In this document: in pieces, positions 8,197 to 12,692 of the stretch
How the letters are laid out: each line of letters begins with the position of its first letter
How positions within the stretch are numbered: the stretch's first letter is position 1
DNA from: Rickettsiales bacterium
GTDB taxonomy: Bacteria; Pseudomonadota; Alphaproteobacteria; Rickettsiales; UBA998
Assembly: GCA_019749855.1 (NCBI GenBank)
Contig: JAIEPI010000159.1
Location: 1 to 17,300, forward strand
Reading direction: 5' to 3'
Length of the DNA: 17,300 bases
The notes under the pieces: generated by a model
Database searches by the model: none
The model's input: only the letters and a program-made list of their open reading frames with translations
Told to the model about the DNA's origin: nothing
Position numbers and translations under genes: made by a program

Positions 8197-8315
8197 GTTG
8201 ATCTCCCTTTATTGCCAGCAAAAGCTGGTGGTCGGGGAGTTCGTAAAACCGTGTTAAGGCGGTTTGCGCTGGTCTTTAGGCAAGCCCTGGACATAACCAA
8301 CGCCTCCCCGACCAT
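8193..8315 (-). CDS. Possible 40-residue leader peptide overlapping the recombinase start
   Basis: An ATG at 8315-8313 opens a 40-codon frame (start MVGEALVMSRACLKTSANRL) running through the structured leader. It ends in TGA at 8195-8193, overlapping the recombinase ATG (8196-8194) in an ATGA arrangement. Translation through it would unwind the stems and could control recombinase initiation. No good Shine-Dalgarno sequence precedes it and the reading frame may be chance, so this is a low-confidence gene. Confidence 0.3.
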   Translation of the reverse strand: MVGEALVMSRACLKTSANRLNTVLRTPRPPAFAGNKGRST

Positions 8316-8324
8316 AGGGAGATC
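8200..8324 (-). promoter_or_regulatory. Nested inverted repeats forming a structured leader before the recombinase
   Basis: Reading the minus strand, GATCTCCCT (8324-8316) is perfectly complementary to AGGGAGATC (8208-8200), which contains the recombinase Shine-Dalgarno sequence. Inside, TGGTCGGGGAG pairs with CTCCCCGACCA (right copy 8304-8314, left 8229-8239; 11 bp). Within that, GCGTTGGT pairs with ACCAGCGC with one G-U, and AAACCG/CGGTTT (8246-8251 and 8260-8265) forms a further hairpin. CCAGC-TTTT-GCTGG (8215-8228) lies between the inner and outer stems. The sequence thus supports a multi-branched RNA fold with a closed ribosome-binding site. It could be a regulatory RNA leader, a protein-binding DNA site or both; no known class is recognised. 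Confidence 0.6.
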
Positions 8325-8371
8325 AGGGATTCTACACCGAAAACGGTCGATGTCACCGCTTAACATCGGGG

Positions 8372-8626
8372 TTACGACACCCCAGAACTGTTACCAGTTC
8401 CATCTTCGATGATAGTAAGGCTGCAATTGGAATCAAGCCTCTTTGCGGGTTCTCCGTAAATCAGCGTACTGCAAAATGCGATCAATACCCTTGCAGCCTG
8501 AGCTGCCTCTCCATCAGACATTTCTTCTGTCGAAAGCTGCTTCATTTGAGCAACCAAATCTTGGAAAACTTCCTCTTTGGTGCGCTTATCGCTTTTCAGT
8601 GCCGCCTTTAATTCTTTGCGATTCAT
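8372..8626 (-). CDS. Small hypothetical protein
   Basis: An 84-residue protein starting MNRKELKAALKSDKRTKEEV, hydrophilic and probably helical in its first half; I do not recognise a family. The frame extends 13 codons upstream to 8665, but the ATG at 8626 is chosen because GAGGCGAG precedes it at a suitable distance. It lies between the DUF6362-like gene and the recombinase on the same strand, so it may share their transcript. A role in control of recombination is possible from position only; it does not look like a typical excisionase. Confidence 0.5.
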   Translation of the reverse strand: MNRKELKAALKSDKRTKEEVFQDLVAQMKQLSTEEMSDGEAAQAARVLIAFCSTLIYGEPAKRLDSNCSLTIIEDGTGNSSGVS

Positions 8627-8735
8627 GGCTCGCCTCGCAAAAGCGAAGTGATTGCCAAAACACAAAACTGAAAATTGTTACGGAGATTTCGCAAAGTGAG
8701 AAGGTAACGTGTACGCACCTCTCGCGATTTTCTCC

Positions 8736-8768
8736 CTAAACATAGCGAATTCTGTTCAACGTGTTTAG
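8736..8768 (-). promoter_or_regulatory. Inverted repeat at the end of the DUF6362-like gene
   Basis: CTAAACA (8736-8742) and TGTTTAG (8762-8768) are perfectly complementary across 19 bases. On the minus strand the first arm includes the TAA stop of the DUF6362-like gene. There is no T run after the second arm, so it is more likely an operator or mRNA 3' hairpin than a classical terminator. Confidence 0.3.
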
Positions 8769-9193
8769 TCTTTTTTTGTTCGAACATTTCGCCCCCCGTT
8801 TCGTGAGGTGTTCAGGCGGAAAGCGATCTGCAAAAGCGCAGTGCGCCACATGTGATAGGCTGTGGTGCGACCGCAACCGAGCCGCCAGCAGATAGGTTTC
8901 CACGGCACTTTCGCGGCGCGGAGCCAAATCAGGCGGCGTTCTTCTTCGCGATCCAGCAGGAAAATCCACTGAATGGTTTCCTCCATCCGACTGATGGATT
9001 CAGCGGAAGGTGGTCCCAGGCGCATCGGCTCGACTTCTGCCTGCAAGTTTTCCATCACCGTGCGGACAATCGGCGGCCAGGTGCTGAAATATCCTTTCAT
9101 TCTGACTGACGGCAGGCGGCGCAGCGTGTAGGCTGCTTCCTCGAAGCGGTCAGCGATTTCCACCAGCGTGTAGTTTTTGAGGGTCGGTTTCAT
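8765..9193 (-). CDS. DUF6362-like helix-turn-helix protein
   Basis: A 142-residue protein resembling the DUF6362 family of alphaproteobacterial phages and islands. Recognisable features are VEIADRFEEAAYTLRRLP near the N-terminus, FSTWPPIVR (36-44), an ESISRMEETIQWIFLLDREE segment, then WKPICWRLGCGRTTAYHMWR (98-117), which reads as a helix-turn-helix followed by a helix. Such proteins lie among phage replication or packaging genes; their function is not established, and sequence-specific DNA binding is inferred from the HTH. The ATG overlaps the stop of the replication initiator gene by 4 bases (ATGA), so the two are co-translated. The last codons include a TGTTCGAACA palindrome at 8777-8786. 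Confidence 0.7.
   Translation of the reverse strand: MKPTLKNYTLVEIADRFEEAAYTLRRLPSVRMKGYFSTWPPIVRTVMENLQAEVEPMRLGPPSAESISRMEETIQWIFLLDREEERRLIWLRAAKVPWKPICWRLGCGRTTAYHMWRTALLQIAFRLNTSRNGGRNVRTKKD
8777..8786. promoter_or_regulatory. TGTTCGAACA palindrome, copy 1
   Basis: A perfect 10-base palindrome inside the last codons of the DUF6362-like gene, about 150 bases upstream of the next minus-strand gene start. It matches the copies at 10633-10649 and 12208-12217. An operator function is inferred from recurrence; being inside a gene makes this copy the weakest. Confidence 0.4.
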
Positions 9194-10380
9194 ACACTGG
9201 CCTCCACAATCAATTCGAGGCGCGTCACGGGCGTGTCATGCTTGGTTGCTTCTGCAAACCAGCGCGTGAGGTCGGCCAGATAGTGCGTGGTGAGCCATTC
9301 CTGAATGAACTTGCTCGGGCAGCGCATGGTGACCACCGCGCCGTCGCCGTATTTCAGGATGCGGATGATGCGTGTGGATGAAAGCCAGCTGCGACCAGAT
9401 GCCTTGCCATGCTTTTTCTGGAAAGCATCAAGCACGCGATCCCACGCCTCTTGCAAAGCAGGTACGTCGCAGGCAGGTGCTTTGGGTGGATGATTCCCAC
9501 CCGAGAAGCCACCCTCCAAGATTTTTGCCACATGGTCGGAAGATTCCACTGCCCATGACAGGTCAATCGTCCAACCTTTGCCTGCAATCTTGCCCAGGCA
9601 AAACTCCGAAGCCCCGATGATCTCGCAGTAGTGCTTCCATGCACGCATGTCCTGCTGGAAATCATCCAACCACCGCTGTGCCATCTTATCCTGGCGTTTG
9701 GGTGTGAGCTTTGCCTTCTGATCTGGGGTCAGCTTGCTCTGCACTTCTGCGTTCCAGATGTCGAGCATCTGCTCTAAAATCTGTTTTCCACAGCTTGTCT
9801 GTTTTTCCCTCTCGGACTCTCTCTTTTCTGCTCTCTCTCTTATTTTTTTATCTGAATTTGTTTTCTTTTTTTCTGAATTTGCCTCTGCGTGTGAATCTGG
9901 TCTGCTATCTGCTGATCTGTTCTCTGCATCTGCTATCTGTACTCTGCTCTCTGTATCTGGGTCGTTTTTGCTGTTTTTGCGCTGCACGGCGTTTCCATCC
10001 GCTGCATCGCGTTGCATGGCGTTGCATGGTGTTGCATCGCGCTGCTTGTCAGCTCGTGCTTTCTGCGAACGCTCCGTGGAAGTGGCATACTGACGCTTAT
10101 CCCAGCCCGTAAGCCGATGTTTCTGGTCAATCATGCCCTTTTCGTAAAAGGTGCGGAGGATGTCCTCGACAGTCTTTTGCGGGATGTCTTGCACCACCGC
10201 AATCTGCTCGGAATCCACCTGCACCGTGCCGCGTGTTTTGTGACGAGAGGCGGCATCCAGTACGCAAAGCCATACTGTCACCACATGCGTCATCAGGTGG
10301 CCGCAACGCTTTGCGACTACCTTGAGTTTTGCGTCCTCAGGCATACCGTGATAAACCCTGTACCATTCGATTGATGTCAT
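9190..10380 (-). CDS. Phage/plasmid-type replication initiator with DnaA-domain-I-like C-terminus
   Basis: A 396-residue protein. Residues 1-95 resemble the winged-helix N-terminus of phage replisome organisers (VVTVWLCVLDAASR, EQIAVVQDIPQKTVEDILRT), followed by a STERSQKARADK basic stretch. Residues ~105-195 are a low-complexity, charged linker. Residues ~205-295 carry WKHYCEIIGASEFCLGKIAG and HVAKILEGGF, common in phage replication proteins. Residues ~310-395 (WDRVLDAF, SWLSSTRI, PSKFIQEWLTTHYLADL) look like DnaA domain I, the part that contacts DnaB-type helicase. The inferred role is origin recognition and helicase recruitment for the element. The linker coding region carries DNA-level iteron-like repeats. 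It starts 8 bases after the upstream small gene and overlaps the next by 4. Homology is by pattern only. Confidence 0.65.
   Translation of the reverse strand: MTSIEWYRVYHGMPEDAKLKVVAKRCGHLMTHVVTVWLCVLDAASRHKTRGTVQVDSEQIAVVQDIPQKTVEDILRTFYEKGMIDQKHRLTGWDKRQYATSTERSQKARADKQRDATPCNAMQRDAADGNAVQRKNSKNDPDTESRVQIADAENRSADSRPDSHAEANSEKKKTNSDKKIRERAEKRESEREKQTSCGKQILEQMLDIWNAEVQSKLTPDQKAKLTPKRQDKMAQRWLDDFQQDMRAWKHYCEIIGASEFCLGKIAGKGWTIDLSWAVESSDHVAKILEGGFSGGNHPPKAPACDVPALQEAWDRVLDAFQKKHGKASGRSWLSSTRIIRILKYGDGAVVTMRCPSKFIQEWLTTHYLADLTRWFAEATKHDTPVTRLELIVEASV
9782..9960. repeat. Pyrimidine-rich, partly AT-rich tract with ATCTG repeats
   Basis: The plus strand here is mostly C and T. A near-duplicate of ~17 bases, TTTTTTTATCTGAATTTG at 9843-9860 and the same without AT at 9866-9881, forms the most AT-rich spot. 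ATCTG occurs seven times and CTCTG four times between 9850 and 9960. It lies beside the 10-bp repeats inside the replication gene and could be the unwinding element of an origin; the alternative is only a biased Lys/Glu/Arg/Ser-rich linker. Confidence 0.45.
9981..10050. repeat. Seven 10-bp iteron-like tandem repeats (candidate origin)
   Basis: Seven consecutive 10-base units start at 9981, 9991, 10001, 10011, 10021, 10031 and 10041. The consensus is G-Y-T-G-C-A-T-S-G-Y; units 3 to 6 are the best (for example GTTGCATGGC and GTTGCATGGT) and unit 2 is degenerate. The period is one helical turn and not a multiple of three, so the encoded protein repeats only every ten residues (QRDA...NA). Selection at DNA level is therefore plausible, as for lambda O iterons. 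Confidence 0.6.
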
Positions 10381-10388
10381 GTGAAAAC

Positions 10389-10601
10389 CTACGCGTCGCT
10401 GGCATTGTCATTGCTCTGCGCCTTCAATTTTTTATTGATTGCCGAAGTAAGGGCTCGAATTGCCATGAGCGATCGGTGAAACTCCCGATTGGCCAGTTTT
10501 CGCAATGCAATCAGCTCATCCATATCCATGTGGAGCAAAGCCTGCTCCGTGAGCTGCATGATTTCTTCAAATCTTGAAATGGGTGGTCGTTGTTCATTCA
10601 T
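10389..10601 (-). CDS. Small hypothetical protein at head of replication operon
   Basis: A 70-residue, probably all-helical protein (MNEQRPPISRFEEIMQLTEQ start, then MDMDELIALRKLANREFHRS). I do not recognise a family. A strong ribosome-binding site, GGAGG, lies 6 bases before the ATG. It is the first gene of the minus-strand run that continues into the replication initiator after 8 bases. Two GTTCGAAC boxes sit 32-48 bases upstream of its start, so expression of the whole run is likely controlled there. Confidence 0.6.
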   Translation of the reverse strand: MNEQRPPISRFEEIMQLTEQALLHMDMDELIALRKLANREFHRSLMAIRALTSAINKKLKAQSNDNASDA

Positions 10602-10632
10602 GGTTGCCTCCGTTGGTTAAAACGGTTCGTTT

Positions 10633-10649
10633 GTTCGAACTGTTCGAAC
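10633..10649. promoter_or_regulatory. Double GTTCGAAC operator-like site
   Basis: Two palindromes GTTCGAAC (10633-10640 and 10642-10649) are separated by one base, giving a 9-base period; a further GTTC half lies at 10625. They are 32-48 bases upstream of the first gene of the minus-strand replication run, a normal place for a repressor operator. The spacing does not fit the alphaproteobacterial LexA box (GTTC-N7-GTTC). The binding protein is unknown; the UmuD-like protein and the 260-residue protein of this element are candidates. Confidence 0.5.
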
Positions 10650-10731
10650 GGCAACCTGACGGACGAGTGCTAGGGCTGGCGTGAGGCTCGCATAGGTGTC
10701 ATTGAGGGCTTGGGCAGGGCTTGAACGCAAA

Positions 10732-10753
10732 AGCCCCAGACAAAGCTGGGGCT
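10732..10753 (-). terminator. Rho-independent terminator of the UmuD-like gene
   Basis: AGCCCCAG (10732-10739) and CTGGGGCT (10746-10753) form a perfect 8-bp stem with a 6-base loop. On the minus strand the stem is followed by TTTTG, and it lies just after the stop at 10779, so it fits a terminator for that gene. Confidence 0.7.
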
Positions 10754-10778
10754 AACCAAGGCATGTTGCGGAGTGATT

Positions 10779-11306
10779 TTAAGAAGCGGGATGGATGATA
10801 AACGTCACCACACCATGCACCTTGAGTTCTTCACCTTCTTTGATGAGAATCGGGTCATAGTTGGGATTTTCTGGCACCAGCATGATGTGGCCGTTTTGAC
10901 GGAACAGGCGTTTCACGGTGAGTTCACCGTTGAGCGACACGATCACAATGTCTTTATGCTCGGGCAGTTTCGCGGTATCCACCACCAGCACGTCATCTTC
11001 TTTGATGCCTGCATCCACCATCGAATCACCTGACACGCGCACCAGGTAGGTGGAATCTGGGTCTTTCACCATCAGTTCGTTGAGATCAATCGTATCGTCC
11101 ACATGGTCTTCGAGCGGCGTGGGAATCCCAGCGGGAATGCGGGAAGAATACATCGGGACTTTGTATCCCTTGTTTTCCACATACCTACACACATCCCCTA
11201 ATAGGCTGAGTGGAATGCGGACTGGTTTTGTCGTTTCACCAAAGCGTCCCTGGCCTTTTGGCCTTCCTGCGCCTTTGCGTTTACCGCCGTGCGGTGTGAT
11301 TGTCAC
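10779..11306 (-). CDS. UmuD-like S24 autoprotease with basic N-terminal extension
   Basis: A 175-residue protein. The C-terminal domain matches UmuD: catalytic Ser95 in SGDSMVDAGI, Lys132 in LTVKRL, and a predicted Ala59-Gly60 cleavage site in IPAGIPTP. Cleavage-to-Ser (36) and Ser-to-Lys (37) distances equal those in E. coli UmuD. RecA-stimulated self-cleavage is expected. Unlike UmuD it has ~50 extra N-terminal residues, including a basic GGKRKGAGRPKG stretch (7-18) and a short TKPVRIPLSLLGDV helix region, suggesting DNA binding. No umuC lies next to it in the window, so it may act as a repressor-like SOS switch for the element. The start is GTG at 11306 after AAGGGAA. It is divergent from the 260-residue gene. 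LexA/CI-like repressor is the alternative name. Confidence 0.82.
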   Translation of the reverse strand: MTITPHGGKRKGAGRPKGQGRFGETTKPVRIPLSLLGDVCRYVENKGYKVPMYSSRIPAGIPTPLEDHVDDTIDLNELMVKDPDSTYLVRVSGDSMVDAGIKEDDVLVVDTAKLPEHKDIVIVSLNGELTVKRLFRQNGHIMLVPENPNYDPILIKEGEELKVHGVVTFIIHPAS

Positions 11307-11326
11307 AATGGATTCCCTTGTAAGTT

Positions 11327-11341
11327 GTCAATGCTATTGAC
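11327..11341. promoter_or_regulatory. Operator-like inverted repeat between divergent genes
   Basis: GTCAA-N5-TTGAC (11327-11341) is a perfect inverted repeat 21 bases upstream of the UmuD-like GTG. It overlaps a possible plus-strand -35 box TTGACG (11337-11342), followed after 18 bases by TACATA (11361-11366) for the 260-residue gene. A regulator here could control both directions. Confidence 0.45.
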
Positions 11342-11417
11342 GCTTCATAACAAAATACTGTACATAATTCAAGAGACATAAAAAACTAAGATTAGCAAGC
11401 AAAATCGGGGGGCTGCC

Positions 11418-12200
11418 ATGCCATTTCCTGAGAGGGAGTATTATTCATTGGAGCATTTAACGCGGCGATGGGCAGTCACTTTGGAAGAAGTGCAACATGC
11501 AATCGCCACGGGAAAACTTATTGCCTCCGCTTGGCTTCAACCCACCTACGCATACAAAATGATTGAAAGCCCCGAAGGTGAAGCGCGGCGTTTCCCTCCC
11601 CAGCCGATTGAAGGATATGTCTGTGTTGCGCCAGAATCCTGCCGAATCCTGTTCTCGCGTGGCAGTGTTGGGCGGCGCAAGTTCCCCACCCGTGAAGAAA
11701 ATTGCTACCACATGATTGTTGAGCATTTAGACAAAGTGGAGCTTTGCGTCAGCGATTTGGTGATACTTCACGAGGATCTGCGGCAATTCGAAAAACTGCA
11801 TAATTTAGCCGCGCAGAACTCGTGCAAGATAATTAGTGTACACAAAATCAAAACCACCGCGTCATCCACAGTTCACAAGCCTTTCAGTCAGCAGAATGAT
11901 TGCCGCGTGGTGGCCTTAAATGGCTACCGCTTCAACTTCGGTGACATTCAGGCCGCTATCATCCGCCAGCTTCTCACCGCTTCCAATACCGATAATCCGT
12001 GGCTGCATGGAAAAACTTTGCTCGCCAATGCGGGATCAACTTCGATGGTGATGCGCGATGCGTTCCGTCATCAACCAAACTGGAAGGAATTGATCGCAGC
12101 CGATGGGCGCGGATATTACCGACTGAGTCCTACTTGTAGCCCTATGCAAGCCCTAGGTGAGTCACATACGACACACGCACACATCTTATTCAAGAACTAA
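11418..12200 (+). CDS. Hypothetical protein with DNA-binding-like ends
   Basis: A 260-residue soluble protein that I cannot name. Residues ~8-35 (YYSLEHLTRRWAVTLEEVQH, then GKLIAS) resemble an excisionase/MerR-like helix-turn-helix. Residues ~168-237 (RFNFGDIQAAIIRQLLTA, then NPWLHGKTLL, FRHQPNWKELIAADGRGYYRL) look like a winged-helix-type module seen in phage and island proteins. A Cys-containing middle part has no recognised motif. The ATG follows GGGGGGC. It is divergent from the UmuD-like gene across a 111-base gap with an inverted repeat, the layout of a regulator pair. A transcriptional role is inferred. Confidence 0.6.
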   Translation: MPFPEREYYSLEHLTRRWAVTLEEVQHAIATGKLIASAWLQPTYAYKMIESPEGEARRFPPQPIEGYVCVAPESCRILFSRGSVGRRKFPTREENCYHMIVEHLDKVELCVSDLVILHEDLRQFEKLHNLAAQNSCKIISVHKIKTTASSTVHKPFSQQNDCRVVALNGYRFNFGDIQAAIIRQLLTASNTDNPWLHGKTLLANAGSTSMVMRDAFRHQPNWKELIAADGRGYYRLSPTCSPMQALGESHTTHAHILFKN

Positions 12201-12207
12201 TGGATGA

Positions 12208-12217
12208 TGTTCGAACA
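12208..12217. promoter_or_regulatory. TGTTCGAACA palindrome before the metal operon
   Basis: The palindrome extends to 12 bases (ATGTTCGAACAT, 12207-12218). It lies 7 bases after the stop of the 260-residue gene and just upstream of the TTGAAA (12224-12229) candidate -35 box of the metal-efflux genes. It matches the sites at 8777 and 10633-10649, so the same regulator may touch the cargo. Confidence 0.45.
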
Positions 12218-12223
12218 TGTTAG

Positions 12224-12257
12224 TTGAAATTTAACAAAGCATCCTTATGATGGATGC
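12224..12257 (+). promoter_or_regulatory. Candidate promoter and palindrome of the metal-efflux operon
   Basis: TTGAAA (12224-12229) and TATGAT (12246-12251) are 16 bases apart. The -10 box lies in the loop of the inverted repeat GCATCC (12239-12244)/GGATGC (12252-12257). The repeat ends at the base before the ATG at 12258. Transcription from this promoter would start about at the ATG, giving a leaderless message; no Shine-Dalgarno sequence is visible. The inverted repeat is a candidate repressor site. Confidence 0.4.
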
Positions 12258-12590
12258 ATGAGTAAATTCGTCATTACACTGCTTGTTGCCATTTCTCTGC
12301 TGATCGCGCCCATCGCGCACGCGGCGGGATTGGACTGTGCGGGTGGTAATTGCCAAGCCTCCGAGCAGTCGGAGCAATCAAGCAAGATTTCAAAGACTGA
12401 TACACAAGACGATGGGAAAATGTCTGCTGATAATCACCATTGCTGCTGCGCTCACGCTTCTGCACGGCTTGATACCAGTTCGCATCAGAACCCTCAGCCC
12501 GTTTCTTCTAATGCAGTCTTTATTTACAAAGTTAATCTGACGGCATCCGTTGTGGTCGGACCACCACTCAAACCACCCTCACACGCTTAA
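12258..12590 (+). CDS. Small secreted His/Cys-rich protein of metal-resistance operon
   Basis: A 110-residue protein with a clear Sec signal peptide (hydrophobic residues 3-20, likely cleavage after AHA at 22-23). The mature part has Cys27, Cys32 and an HHCCCAH cluster (60-66), suited to binding soft or borderline metal ions in the periplasm. Similar small proteins sit in front of czc- and cus-type efflux operons (CzcI-like position), where they bind metal or tune expression. I cannot assign it to a named family with certainty. It lies 102 bases upstream of the outer-membrane factor gene, with two hairpins in the gap. Confidence 0.65.
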   Translation: MSKFVITLLVAISLLIAPIAHAAGLDCAGGNCQASEQSEQSSKISKTDTQDDGKMSADNHHCCCAHASARLDTSSHQNPQPVSSNAVFIYKVNLTASVVVGPPLKPPSHA

Positions 12591-12600
12591 TTCCATAAAG

Positions 12601-12638
12601 CAGGCTTGCGCCTGAAAGAGTGCCTATTCAGGCACTCT
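12601..12638 (+). terminator. Two adjacent hairpins after the small metal-binding gene
   Basis: CAGGC-TTGC-GCCTG (12601-12614) is followed by a 9-bp perfect stem, AGAGTGCCT (12617-12625) with AGGCACTCT (12630-12638). The nearest T-rich stretch is ~15 bases further on, so full termination is doubtful. A partial terminator or mRNA-stability element separating the small gene from the efflux genes is plausible. Confidence 0.4.
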
Positions 12639-12692
12639 GATGTCGCATGTCCTTTTGTGTTTTATCCAAGGAATTAAGTGTGAGAACTCCCG

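Noticed and set aside
8229..8314. tRNA- or tmRNA-like fold (long acceptor-like stem ending in ACCACCA on the minus strand)
   Set aside because: No T-arm TTCRA loop or anticodon arm can be placed, and the outer stem and recombinase start argue for a leader element.
8736..8969. Minus-strand 77-codon frame overlapping the DUF6362-like gene
   Set aside because: It lies in another frame within a gene that has recognisable family motifs.
9981..10050. CRISPR array
   Set aside because: Units are 10 bases in direct tandem without spacers and lie inside a coding gene.
9711..10112. Plus-strand frames of 119-133 codons opposite the replication gene
   Set aside because: They are low-complexity Ser/Leu/Phe/Cys shadows of the pyrimidine-rich linker region.
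10625..10649. Alphaproteobacterial LexA box
   Set aside because: GTTC halves are 8, 9 and 17 bases apart, not the 11 required by GTTC-N7-GTTC.
10706..10723. AGGGCTTG written twice near the terminator
   Set aside because: Only two short copies; no function suggested.
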